52,755 nucleotides of DNA from an uncultured Clostridia bacterium (GTDB lineage: Bacteria; Bacillota; Clostridia; Christensenellales; UBA1242), in the NCBI GenBank assembly GCA_944383355.1, contig CALWPF010000010.1, positions 1 to 52,755 of the forward strand. Reading direction: 5' to 3'. The stretch's first letter is position 1. Every line of letters starts with the position of its first letter. Shown piece by piece: positions 33,997 through 41,623 of this stretch. The notes below the pieces were generated by a model, which did not search any database, had not been told where the DNA came from, and saw only the letters and a list, made by a program, of their open reading frames with translations. The translations under genes and the position numbers were made by a program.

Positions 33997-35133
33997 GTGG
34001 AAACAGCAAAAGATATTTTAATGGGTTTGGAGAGCCAACTAGTCAAGGTAATATTGAGTAAAGCACAATCTGGTAAATATAATAAATCAGTCATATTACC
34101 ATTTGATAGTAATAACAATGTAGTATGGTAGATACAAGAATTCACTGACAAGCAAGTCTTTCATAAAAATACTACTTTTTTGAATATATTGCAGTATGTT
34201 GAGCAATCTTTTGGTTCAGTTTTTCGTCAAATAAATATAATAGCTACAGACTGTGAGTATAGTGGTATAGTGAGCAAAAAAGGGAAAGTTACATTTGTAA
34301 AAATAAAAACAACACACAAAGAGCGAAACACCTTGCATAATAGAGTCAAAAATTATATATTAAACGAAGGTGACGATATACCTATTTTGCGAGACTTGGG
34401 TATTTTTACTGCAGAAAACAAAATTGTAAAAGCCATGTATGATAAATTCAAGCAGGTAAATAGGTTTGTTGAGATGATAGATGATGCTCTCAAGAGTTTT
34501 CATAAGAGCGAGATTACCATATTGGATTTTGGTTGTGGCAAGTCCTATTTGACATTTGTTGTATATTACTATCTCACTATGATAAAGGGATTAAAAGCCA
34601 ATATTATTGGTTACGATATAAAACAAGACGTAGTTGAAAATTGTAATAAATTGGCTCAAAAATATGATTATAATGGTATAAAGTTTTTTAACAATGATGT
34701 GACGGTAGATAGTCTGTATCAAGGTAAAGTTGATGTTTTGATTACTCTACATGCTTGTGATATCGCTACAGATTATGCGCTGGCGTATGCTATTCGCAAC
34801 AAAGTGCCTTTGGTTTTTAGCGTGCCATGTTGTCAACATGAGGTGAATAAACAAATCAAATATGGTGGAGAATATGATCTGCTACTGAGAGACGGTTTGC
34901 TAAAGGAACGCTTTTGCGCATTACTCACCGATAGTATAAGAGCGGAGATTTTGAGAGATTTTGGATATAAGGTAGATGTTTTGGAATTTGTAGATTTTTC
35001 TCATTCTCCAAAAAACATAATGCTAAGATGTAAACTGAGTACACCAAGAGAACCTGCACAAAATGAAAAACTAAAAAATTTGATGCAAAAATATCAATTC
35101 CATCAATCGCTGTATGACTTGATGTACAAGTAA
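33997..35133 (+). pseudogene. METTL25-like SAM-dependent methyltransferase interrupted by an in-frame TAG
   Basis: Read from the GTG at 33997 (GGAG six bases upstream), the frame runs 378 codons with one break, TAG at codon 45 (34129-34131), after VVW and before IQEFTDKQVFHKN. Everything after it is intact: a SAM-binding stretch ILDFGCGKSYLTFVVYYYL, then LITLHACDIATDYALAYA and VPLVFSVPCCQHEVNKQI, as in the METTL25/RRNAD1-like methyltransferases. The family usually has Gln, Arg or similar at the broken position, so CAG to TAG is a likely change. TAG is an ordinary stop here, so the gene is probably inactivated, or N-terminally shortened if a TTG at 34180 is used. A methylation target cannot be told. 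Confidence 0.7.
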
Positions 35134-35209
35134 ATTTGGAATTTAATTTGCTATAAATAAATATTTGGGTAGTAATTTGCTTATTTATCAAATGATGTGT
35201 TAATTTTGT

Positions 35210-35270
35210 CACTAAGTGAATAAAAAATGCGGTATACCTGCATAATTTTGTTACTTAGTGTTATTTTTTG
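35210..35270 (+). terminator. Two-part hairpin terminator
   Basis: CACTAAGT (35210-35217) pairs with ACTTAGTG (35253-35260), with an inner GGTATACC palindrome, followed by TTATTTTTT. Confidence 0.65.
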
Positions 35271-35473
35271 ATATACTATTTATTTTACCATTTTAATAAT
35301 AACTAAATTATAGACGATATGTTTGTAAACTAATATAGAATAAATTGTATTCCAATGGATATGCTCATTTTGATATAGACTGTTTAACCTAGATAATATT
35401 AGTGATTAAGTTTGACAAAACATATGCCTTTTGTTACACTACTCACAAAGACTATTTTATTGGAGAATTAGAT

Positions 35474-36928
35474 ATGTACAAAAAAACGATTAGGACATTG
35501 TCATCTATAATGGGTTTAATGACAATAATTGTTTTGATAGGTTGTATTGTTTTTTTGTTGGCGGTAGGTGACCAGCCAGATGATTGGATAGGTTATATTA
35601 TCTTTGCGGTAGTTTTGGGTGTGTACATTATTGCTGTTGTAGTAATGTCGTTGGTATTGATGAAGTTACGCAAAAAGCAAACTGCCATAGACAAGGATTT
35701 GACTGACAAGATGGATGCTGAGCTTGCAAAAACTAATAGGTTTGTTGCTTATTGGGTGCCAACACCTGAGAGGACTGTTATTTGTGTTCGCTTGGATAAT
35801 GACAAGGTATGTGTTCAGCAGGCTGTCATGGATGCGGATACCAACAAACCAAAGATGAAGAATCCAGATATACTTACCACAAATCGTGGTGGATTGATTT
35901 CGCCTGATGAATTTGAGACTAATGATGTTTATTATGAATACAAAGATATTGAGGCTAGATTGGACTTTAGTCTAAAAAATTTTAAGACCCCTGTAAATAA
36001 GGTGGTTAATATCACAGTAAAATTGGGCGAAGGTAAAGATTTTTTAATTAGTTTGCCATATACTACTGCTTTGATTGAGACACTGCAGGCTAGAGGCGTA
36101 ACTGTGGCTAATTTGGACAAAGAGGCAGAGTTTACTTTTACTGAGCCACCTCAACCGATTAAAAAATTTTATTATCAGTCTATGCACTGGGCGCTGAGAA
36201 TAGTTTTGGTGGTAATAGCTATCGCAGTGGGTGTTGGATTGGGACTATTGACCTCTGTTACAGTAGGTACCATAGTAGGTGTAGTACTAGCATTGTTAGT
36301 AATGAGGGAGTGGATAGCACCATATCGTGCTAGATTGTTTTTTTACGACAAGTGGATACAAGACGCCTATGTGATAATGCCAAGAGATAGTGTAAAAAGA
36401 GTTGTAATATTGACTACACTAAATGGTAAAAAATTGGTAGTGATAGAATATGCGGATTATCAAATGACCATGGGGTGTGATGCAAAGCTCGTTCAATTCT
36501 TGCCAGAGTATTTTGCCAATGTACCTATAGTAGAGCAGACTTTGGCAGATTATGACAAGGATAGTGACGAGTTGTCACTCAATGCTCAAGCGGAATTGGG
36601 CGAGGCAAAGGTGGAGGATCAAAAAGCTCAAAAACGCAAAAAGAATACAGAGCAAGATGCGACTAGTGAGGGAGCCGAGGAGCCTACTGAGTCCAAAAGT
36701 GTAGAGGAGTCCACTACTGATAGTAAGAGCGAGACAACTCCTGTAGCGCAGGTTGCTAGCGAGTCTCGAGTGGACGAAGCTTTAAAAGAGGTTGACAATG
36801 AAGAGACTAATTTGACTGGAGATAAAAAGTCAAATGATGCAGGCACAGGAGAATCTACTAAACAAACAAAAGTCAAAAAAACTACTACTAGCAAGACTAC
36901 AAAGGGTACAAAATCAAAAAAAGAGTAG
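35474..36928 (+). CDS. Membrane protein with a long charged tail
   Basis: A 484-residue protein: two membrane segments near 12-34 and 40-65, a soluble domain of about 170 residues, two further segments near 240-282, a second small soluble domain, and a tail of about 110 residues packed with Lys, Glu, Thr and Ser that should be disordered. I recognise no family; the layout resembles membrane proteins with PH-like cytoplasmic domains, but this is weak. The ATG at 35474 has GGAG eight bases upstream; the frame goes 24 codons further without a site. It is monocistronic. Confidence 0.65.
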   Translation: MYKKTIRTLSSIMGLMTIIVLIGCIVFLLAVGDQPDDWIGYIIFAVVLGVYIIAVVVMSLVLMKLRKKQTAIDKDLTDKMDAELAKTNRFVAYWVPTPERTVICVRLDNDKVCVQQAVMDADTNKPKMKNPDILTTNRGGLISPDEFETNDVYYEYKDIEARLDFSLKNFKTPVNKVVNITVKLGEGKDFLISLPYTTALIETLQARGVTVANLDKEAEFTFTEPPQPIKKFYYQSMHWALRIVLVVIAIAVGVGLGLLTSVTVGTIVGVVLALLVMREWIAPYRARLFFYDKWIQDAYVIMPRDSVKRVVILTTLNGKKLVVIEYADYQMTMGCDAKLVQFLPEYFANVPIVEQTLADYDKDSDELSLNAQAELGEAKVEDQKAQKRKKNTEQDATSEGAEEPTESKSVEESTTDSKSETTPVAQVASESRVDEALKEVDNEETNLTGDKKSNDAGTGESTKQTKVKKTTTSKTTKGTKSKKE

Positions 36929-36994
36929 ATTTTTGTGTTTATTAAAATCTGAGCGTTATGCACATATTAAATTAAATAAAGTAAATTAATATAT

Positions 36995-37050
36995 AAAACA
37001 ACCAAAGATATATTGTTGAGTGATGACTAAGTATTATTTTTGGTTGTTTT
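36995..37050 (+). terminator. Long-loop hairpin after the membrane protein gene
   Basis: A perfect 12-bp stem pairs 36995-37006 with 37039-37050 around 32 bases. The T run is part of the stem, so it is a fair rather than strong terminator. Confidence 0.5.
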
Positions 37051-37072
37051 CTATTTATGTTGGTGATATAAT
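37044..37072 (+). promoter_or_regulatory. Promoter for the SDR gene
   Basis: TTGTTT and TATAAT separated by 17 bases with a TGa extended -10; it overlaps the preceding hairpin. Confidence 0.55.
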
Positions 37073-37106
37073 CAACTTGATAATTTTATAAAAGGAAGTG
37101 GTGGCA

Positions 37107-38123
37107 ATGTCAAAATATTTTGTGACAGGTGCGACAGGGCATCTTGGTAATGTGGTTGTAAAATATTTATTAAAGCAAGGGCACAAGGTCAGGGCACTGA
37201 TACTGCCCAATGAGGATATCTCTCCTATAAAAGGTCTTGACCTAGATATGGTTTATGGAGATGTACGTGACAAGCGATTTTTGGAGCAAAATATCCATGA
37301 TGATGAGATAGTGATACATATGGCTGGTATTATTGATGTCTCAAGCAAAAAGAATGACTTGTTGCTAGATGTTAATGTAAATGGTACAAAAAATATTGCA
37401 GATGTATGTTTGGCAAAACATTTGAGATTGGTATATACTAGCTCTGTTCATACTATACCAGCCAAGGAAAATGACGAACAATTGCTCAGTGAGCCTACCG
37501 AATTTAATCCAGATAACATAGTTGGTGCATATGCAAAGAGTAAAACTATAGCGACAGGGTATGTTTTTGAGAAGTGCAAAGAGGGCTTGAATGTAGTTGT
37601 TGTATACCCATCTGGTATAATAGGACCTTGTGACTACAAAATATCCGATATTGGCCAAGTGATACTAGACCATATCAACGGTAAATTATTGGCATATGTC
37701 AAGGGTGGTTACAATTTTGTTGATGTCCGTGATGTTGCCAAAGGGGTAATCAATGCTAGTCAAATTGGTGTCGCTGGTGAGGGGTATATTTTGAGTGGTA
37801 ATATGTGCTCTGTAAAGCATTTGCTAGAGATAATTAATCAAAAAATTGGTAGAAAGAAAATGCCTCCAAAATTGGCTTTGTGGTTTGTCCGTGGTTTTGC
37901 TGCCTTGAGTGAATTTTATTACAAAGTGCGTGGCAAAAAACCTAGTTTTAGTGCATATTCTTTGCAGACACTCAATGTAAATTGTAATTTTGACAATTCA
38001 AAAGCAAAAAAAGCACTAAATTTTGTAACTCGAGACACCAAACAGAGCATAGAAGATGCAGTAGATTGGTTTTACAAAAATAAACCAGAATGTTTAAAAA
38101 ATAAAGCAATACAGCCTGCATAA
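37107..38123 (+). CDS. NAD(P)-dependent epimerase/dehydratase-family protein
   Basis: A 338-residue extended short-chain dehydrogenase/reductase. The dinucleotide-binding motif is GATGHLG at 8-14, followed by a D at the end of strand 3 (MVYGDVRD). The active-site pair YxxxK is YAKSK, with a TSSVHT stretch supplying the Ser/Thr. Relatives include dihydroflavonol reductase-like and sugar epimerase enzymes; the substrate cannot be named. The C-terminal third is Lys-rich and helical. AAAGGAAG sits nine bases ahead of the ATG at 37107; three GTG or ATG codons lie close together, so a start a few codons earlier is possible. Confidence 0.85.
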   Translation: MSKYFVTGATGHLGNVVVKYLLKQGHKVRALILPNEDISPIKGLDLDMVYGDVRDKRFLEQNIHDDEIVIHMAGIIDVSSKKNDLLLDVNVNGTKNIADVCLAKHLRLVYTSSVHTIPAKENDEQLLSEPTEFNPDNIVGAYAKSKTIATGYVFEKCKEGLNVVVVYPSGIIGPCDYKISDIGQVILDHINGKLLAYVKGGYNFVDVRDVAKGVINASQIGVAGEGYILSGNMCSVKHLLEIINQKIGRKKMPPKLALWFVRGFAALSEFYYKVRGKKPSFSAYSLQTLNVNCNFDNSKAKKALNFVTRDTKQSIEDAVDWFYKNKPECLKNKAIQPA

Positions 38124-38161
38124 TTTTAGTTACTTACTTATTAAATAATAGGGGGTGTCAG

Positions 38162-38686
38162 TTGACAAAGTTAGAGTATGCTATAGGTGATATCACAGAT
38201 AACTGGAATGTAGATGTGATAGTAAATGCTGCCAATGAGAGTCTGCTGGGTGGCGGTGGTGTCGATGGGGCTATACATAGGGCAGCAGGACCACGACTAT
38301 TGACGGAATGTAAAACACTAGGTGGTTGTAAAACAGGAGAGGCAAAAATAACGTTGGGATATAATCTACCTTGCAAATATGTAATACATACCGTTGGACC
38401 AATTTGGAATGGTGGTAGCAATAATGAGGCAGATTTACTTTATAGTTGCTATCAACAATCTTTGATGCTAGCAAAACAGCACGATTTACGCAAAATTGCT
38501 TTTCCATCTATATCTACAGGTGCGTATGGATATCCTATACTAGATGCCGCCAACATAGCGGTATCAAGTGTAAGAGATTTTACTAGTAGTTACCCCGATG
38601 CCTTTGAGCGAATATTGTTTGTATTATTTGACTCAGATACTGCCACGGTGTATCAAAAAGCAATTGAAAAAATACATAAAGATTAA
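38162..38686 (+). CDS. Macrodomain protein, O-acetyl-ADP-ribose deacetylase type
   Basis: A 174-residue, single-domain macrodomain. The ADP-ribose-binding stretch VDVIVNAANESLLGGGGVDG and the STGAYGYP loop are both present, as in YmdB-type enzymes that cleave O-acetyl-ADP-ribose or remove ADP-ribose from substrates. The start is a TTG with a GGGGGTG site upstream, since the first ATG falls deep in the conserved domain. It lies 38 bases behind the SDR gene, possibly in one transcript. Catalytic type is inferred from family. Confidence 0.9.
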   Translation: MTKLEYAIGDITDNWNVDVIVNAANESLLGGGGVDGAIHRAAGPRLLTECKTLGGCKTGEAKITLGYNLPCKYVIHTVGPIWNGGSNNEADLLYSCYQQSLMLAKQHDLRKIAFPSISTGAYGYPILDAANIAVSSVRDFTSSYPDAFERILFVLFDSDTATVYQKAIEKIHKD

Positions 38687-38713
38687 GTATAGTACTATAC
38701 TCAACTATACTTA
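38684..38713. repeat. Nested palindrome after the macrodomain gene
   Basis: TAAGTATAG (38684-38692) pairs with CTATACTTA (38705-38713), and AGTATAGTACTATACT (38686-38701) is itself a perfect palindrome. There is no T run, so the role is unclear. Confidence 0.55.
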
Positions 38714-38724
38714 AAAAATAAAAA

Positions 38725-38768
38725 AAATTAAGGTGCAAGCAGAAATGTTTACACCTTAATTTTTACTT
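38725..38768. terminator. Bidirectional terminator
   Basis: An 11-bp stem, 38725-38735 with 38752-38762, has T-rich tails on both strands. It ends the minus-strand XRE gene and possibly the macrodomain transcript. Confidence 0.75.
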
Positions 38769-39068
38769 TTTATATAAATTCATAATTGCTTCTTTTTGAT
38801 ATGGAGATAATGTTTTTAGAAAATCCAATGTTTGTTTGTCTATTTTGTATTGATTTATATCTTCTGAAAAGAATTCTGCAGGGGTTGTGCCACAAGCTTC
38901 TATAATATCAAGCAGAACTGATAAAGATGGTTCAAATGTCGTTTTCTCACTCTCTAATAGGTGAATATAACTTGCATTCTTTCCAATCATCAAACTTAAA
39001 GCACGAGCCGACAAATTGGCACGAGTTCTGATTATTCCTATTCTTGCTACAATTTCCTTTAATTCCAT
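38763..39068 (-). CDS. XRE-family helix-turn-helix regulator
   Basis: A 101-residue DNA-binding protein. The Cro/C1-type helix-turn-helix spans residues 5-62 (RANLSARALSLMIGKNASYIHLLE, with the FEPSLSVLLDIIEACGTTPAEFF ending). The last 35 residues form a short helical tail, LDFLKTLSPYQKEAIMNLY. It resembles the regulator at 4632-4958. The ATG with complement at 39066-39068 has AAGGAG ten bases upstream. It borders the candidate RNA locus at 39.4 kb, so it is a plausible regulator of that region, but this is position only. Confidence 0.85.
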   Translation of the reverse strand: MELKEIVARIGIIRTRANLSARALSLMIGKNASYIHLLESEKTTFEPSLSVLLDIIEACGTTPAEFFSEDINQYKIDKQTLDFLKTLSPYQKEAIMNLYKK

Positions 39069-39388
39069 AAATACCAAGCTCCTTATGTATATATAATTTT
39101 ATCAATTTAGGAGCTTTTACTATATTTGCAACATAATACAATTATATCCAATGTTAAATAAAATATTTAATAACACTAATAAACTTAAATTTAATAAACA
39201 GAACTTAATTCAAAGTTCGCTACGAAAGGTTTTTAACGCACTTATTCCTTAGTGCGAATCAACTTAAACTATTGATTGCGTGCCTATGTATTAGGTAGGA
39301 CTTACAGTTTTATTAAATTGTACTTTGAAAATGCCGAACGCCAAATAGTGACGACATCGACACTTTTTAATTTTTTGACTATAAAGGG
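39069..39388. other. Non-coding stretch with several small hairpins
   Basis: No ORF is seen. Three hairpins lie close together: GAACTT with AAGTTC near 39206-39223, CGCACT with AGTGCG near 39237-39256, and a CCTA-TAGG stem near 39283-39296. This density is unusual for plain intergenic DNA. Confidence 0.4.
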
Positions 39389-39417
39389 TTGACTTTTTGA
39401 TTTAAATTGAATATAAT
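39389..39417 (+). promoter_or_regulatory. Strong promoter without a gene
   Basis: TTGACT and a perfect TATAAT separated by exactly 17 bases. Transcription should start at the G at 39424. No protein gene follows on this strand. Confidence 0.8.
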
Positions 39418-39423
39418 AATTTT

Positions 39424-39508
39424 GCACATTGCGGATGTTTTACATCTTGTCGGCATTGTTCCGACTTGCACGGTGCGGATGAAGTAAGGTTTCCTTACTT
39501 CCTTTTTT
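39424..39508 (+). ncRNA. Candidate small RNA of about 85 nt
   Basis: Framed by the promoter at 39389-39417 and the terminator at 39481-39508. Its sequence can form three stems: GATGT with ACATC (39434-39446), GTCGG with CCGAC around a 7-base loop (39448-39464), and the terminator. A near-perfect 16-base direct repeat, TTGCACnnTGCGGATG, begins at 39422 and again at 39466. The 3' end overlaps the end of the minus-strand gene at 39495 by about 14 bases, so antisense action is possible. A 15-codon frame starting at 39435 (MFYILSALFRLARCG) has no ribosome binding site. No known RNA family was recognised. Confidence 0.5.
39481..39508 (+). terminator. Terminator of the candidate small RNA
   Basis: GAAGTAAGG (39481-39489) pairs perfectly with CCTTACTTC (39493-39501) around TTT, followed by CTTTTTTT. 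The T run is on the plus strand only. Confidence 0.85.
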
Positions 39509-39863
39509 TATTATTTCTAGATTTTGTATGTTGAATAACTCGTTTAGTATCTCTATTAGTTAATTTAAAAGCAATTTCTTGGTCAAATATATCAATATCT
39601 TCAAGACTTAATTTTTCTTTACTATTTGCTTTATATGTATGAACAAATTTATCAACACCACTGCGTTTTGATAACGGATATTTATTTCTATCTAATTCGT
39701 ATAATCGGCAATCATTTTTAGGATTTCCATTACAGCCACGAATTTTAGATACTTTTACATTTTTACCATTATCTTGAACTACGACATATTGTCGTCTAGG
39801 CTTATCAGTTTTATCAATTTTATAACTATAAGCCCAATGAACTTCGCCTAATCTTTTTTTCAA
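39495..39863 (-). CDS. Small basic protein of unknown function
   Basis: A 122-residue, strongly basic, soluble protein (many Lys and Arg, including RRQYVVVQDNGKNVKVSKI and a Lys/Arg-rich C-terminus). It starts at a TTG directly behind a TGA stop, with GGGAG about 12 bases upstream. Its stop lies inside the terminator hairpin of the candidate small RNA on the other strand. It pairs with the basic gene upstream (18 bases apart), presumably in one transcript. Basic charge suggests nucleic-acid binding, but there is no recognised domain. Confidence 0.55.
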   Translation of the reverse strand: MKKRLGEVHWAYSYKIDKTDKPRRQYVVVQDNGKNVKVSKIRGCNGNPKNDCRLYELDRNKYPLSKRSGVDKFVHTYKANSKEKLSLEDIDIFDQEIAFKLTNRDTKRVIQHTKSRNNKKRK

Positions 39864-39881
39864 TCAATAATTCAACTCCCT

Positions 39882-40145
39882 TTACATTCTTCTGTCTTGT
39901 GTTTTACGCTTGTAGTTCTTATGTTTAGCCCTAAATGCTCTGTTGCTATCTTTTTGATGTTCCAAGTAACCAGCACGAAAAGCGAGTTGCTCTTTTGTTA
40001 ATTTTTTAGTACGCCCAGTCTTTTTATCAATCTTACGCTTCCCAGCGTTAGTAATGGCGTGCTTTGTTTTTAACTCAAAAGCATACTTCAAACCTTTTTC
40101 ACTCGGGTTTAATAGCACAGAACCAGTATTAGTAACAAATGCCAA
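39882..40145 (-). CDS. Small basic protein of unknown function
   Basis: An 87-residue, very basic protein (about one third Lys or Arg, with AITNAGKRKIDKKTGRTKKL in the middle and a Lys/Arg-rich end). It has no signal peptide. The start appears to be a TTG at 40145, with GGGGG eight to nine bases upstream; the only nearby ATG is in another frame. Upstream lies a terminator-like hairpin in the leader. Small basic proteins like this occur in plasmids, phages and mobile islands; no homology is claimed. Confidence 0.55.
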   Translation of the reverse strand: MAFVTNTGSVLLNPSEKGLKYAFELKTKHAITNAGKRKIDKKTGRTKKLTKEQLAFRAGYLEHQKDSNRAFRAKHKNYKRKTQDRRM

Positions 40146-40162
40146 TAAACATACCCCCTTTT

Positions 40163-40199
40163 AAATGAAAAATCGTGCAGTGAACCAAATCACTACACG
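40163..40199 (-). promoter_or_regulatory. Terminator-like leader hairpin (possible attenuator)
   Basis: On the minus strand the stem TCGTG-x-AGTG with CACT-x-CACGA (40172-40199) is followed by TTTTTCATTT and then the ribosome binding site of the basic-protein gene. A hairpin with a T run inside a leader could switch expression. A second stem, TAATCTG with CAGATTA, lies upstream near 40236. Confidence 0.4.
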
Positions 40200-40300
40200 A
40201 ATTAAAAAGAGTTCTATAAATCAGCCAACTGCAATAATCTGATTCAACTGTCAACCAGATTATATTAAAACAATAAAATATTTAATAACATTAAATACTA

Positions 40301-40329
40301 TTGCAACAAAACCACTTTTATGATATACT
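40301..40329 (+). promoter_or_regulatory. Promoter for the small lipoprotein
   Basis: TTGCAA and TATACT separated by 17 bases, with a TGa extended -10, 25 bases before the ATG. Confidence 0.65.
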
Positions 40330-40353
40330 TTATTATATGTTGGAGGTTTACAA

Positions 40354-40788
40354 ATGAAGAATAAAATTATAAAGCTAAGTGCATTACTTGTAATTCCGTT
40401 TATAATGCTTTGTTTCGTTTTTACTGGTTGCTCAAAAAATGCAAATACACAAGATGATACACAAAAAATTATACTGCCATATCATCTATATAATTCACAG
40501 GCAAAATGTATAGCTTATACAAGCGATAATTATTTGTATGACTATTCCACTTGGGAAGCTATAGGCGTGTTCGATTATGAAAGAAATATTTTTATTAGTA
40601 CGAGAGGAGAATATCTAGGCGAGATTATTTATGACAATGTATTAATAAAAAATACCCAGTCTGAGTATGTAAATGTAGAGTTTGACATTCCACCAACCAT
40701 TCCAACAGCTCCAGTACCAAGAACTGCTCCAACAAGAGCAACAGTGCCAACGCTTCCAAGTTGGTATCAGGACTTAAAAAAAGAGTAA
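40354..40788 (+). CDS. Small lipoprotein
   Basis: A 144-residue secreted protein. The signal peptide ends at the lipobox FTGC near residue 26, so it should be lipid-anchored outside. The mature part is about 80 residues with several Tyr and Asp, then a proline/threonine-rich tail (IPPTIPTAPVPRTAPTRATV) resembling a flexible cell-wall spanner. A GGAGG site lies seven bases before the ATG. It sits in the odd 39-41 kb region on its own promoter. No family was recognised. Confidence 0.7.
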   Translation: MKNKIIKLSALLVIPFIMLCFVFTGCSKNANTQDDTQKIILPYHLYNSQAKCIAYTSDNYLYDYSTWEAIGVFDYERNIFISTRGEYLGEIIYDNVLIKNTQSEYVNVEFDIPPTIPTAPVPRTAPTRATVPTLPSWYQDLKKE

Positions 40789-40819
40789 TAATTTATTTAT
40801 GAATAACTTACTAAACGAA

Positions 40820-40914
40820 AGCAACAAAGAAGAATAGAGTATATAATATATCAAAGTGAGAGGAAAGACCAATTTTAAACCCTACCCCAAGTATTCGTTA
40901 TCTCCTTTGTTGCT
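40820..40914. repeat. Inverted repeat with 75-base interior
   Basis: AGCAACAAAG (40820-40829) is the reverse complement of CTTTGTTGCT (40905-40914). The interior carries TATAAT at 40842-40847 without a matching -35. A terminator follows at 40948, so a short RNA from this segment is conceivable. Confidence 0.5.
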
Positions 40915-40947
40915 GAGGTGGTCGTATGTGCTTTATAACATAAGAAT

Positions 40948-40980
40948 AAGCTATTGATATAAAATAGCTTTTTTCTTTTT
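40948..40980 (+). terminator. Terminator in the 40.9 kb region
   Basis: AAGCTATT (40948-40955) pairs with AATAGCTT (40963-40970), followed by TTTTTTCTTTTT. Confidence 0.8.
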
Positions 40981-41050
40981 ATGGGACTCTGTCCCAAACC
41001 CTGAGGCTCTAAGGATAACTATTTTGGTGTAGTTTGAAATCAATCACAAT

Positions 41051-41196
41051 ATTTGTTTATCCTTGTCGCCTTGATTTGATTAGCACAATCCAAGAACCTG
41101 TCAAGGTTGTTTTGTTAAAAAGCAAACTCCACCTTGACCGAACCTTTAAGGCTTGTGCTTTTTGTTTGAGCAGGCGACGAGGATAACAAAACAAAT
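41051..41196. repeat. Long imperfect inverted repeat (146 bases)
   Basis: Outer arms 41051-41071 and 41172-41196 pair over 21 bases with one G-T and a four-base bulge. Inside are AGCACAA with TTGTGCT (41082-41088, 41153-41159) and GTCAAGGT with ACCTTGAC (41100-41107, 41131-41138). A small GGGAC-tct-GTCCC hairpin lies just before it at 40983-40995. The structure could be a structured RNA, a transfer or replication origin, or a MITE-type element; no gene is inside. Confidence 0.6.
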
Positions 41197-41206
41197 ATAA
41201 ATAACA

Positions 41207-41240
41207 AAAAAGCGATAGCTTATTGCCATCGCTTATTTTT
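41207..41240. terminator. Bidirectional terminator, probably ending the tRNA-Asn transcript
   Basis: AAGCGAT (41209-41215) pairs with ATCGCTT (41228-41234), with T runs on both sides. Confidence 0.7.
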
Positions 41241-41379
41241 GTCCTTATTGCTCCAATACTTTCTAGCTCTTTCAGTTCGTCCGTCTTGGTGCAACTCGTG
41301 TTGTGGAATTATATAAGAAAATGCAAAACAACTCTCAAAATAGTAAAAATTATTTGCGTTTGTTCCTATATAACTGATT

Positions 41380-41455
41380 TGGCTCCTCAAGCAGGACTTG
41401 AACCTGCGACCTGCCGGTTAACAGCCGGACGCTCTACCAACTGAGCTATTGAGGA
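41380..41455 (-). tRNA. tRNA-Asn (anticodon GTT)
   Basis: The minus strand folds as a 76-base tRNA: acceptor TCCTCAA with TTGAGGA, anticodon loop CTGTTAA (GTT, reading AAC/AAU), T arm GGTTCAAGTCC, and encoded CCA (41380-41382). Position 27-43 of the anticodon stem is a mismatch (T-C). A strong promoter lies at 41624-41652. Confidence 0.95.
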
Positions 41456-41623
41456 ATAAACGCTGGATACAACTTAGATTATTGGTATATGGGAAGGCGG
41501 TTCTCCAAACAACCAATATCCTGTCCACTCAATGTATTGGGGTATTTGTGGTAAAAAGGAAGGTACAAACCACAAATTCATTTCGAGAAATGATTGGACC
41601 ACAAAATTGAATTCAGCAAGTCA
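41456..41623 (-). other. Long leader of the tRNA-Asn transcript
   Basis: The promoter implies a leader of about 160 bases before the tRNA. It folds: ATTTGTGGT (41544-41552) with ACCACAAAT (41569-41577), and TATTGGT with ACCAATA pairs nearer the tRNA. Both strands have frames that read like protein here, but neither has a ribosome binding site. The rest of the gap up to the metallopeptidase shows nothing else. Confidence 0.45.

Noticed and set aside
40850..40980. GAGAGGAAAGACC resembles the first conserved block of RNase P RNA
   Set aside because: The other conserved blocks are missing and the segment is far too short.
41223..41444. A 73-codon plus-strand ORF ending in APQAGLEPATCRLTAGRSTN
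   Set aside because: That sequence is the antisense of the tRNA-Asn gene, a well-known source of false ORFs, and it has no ribosome binding site.
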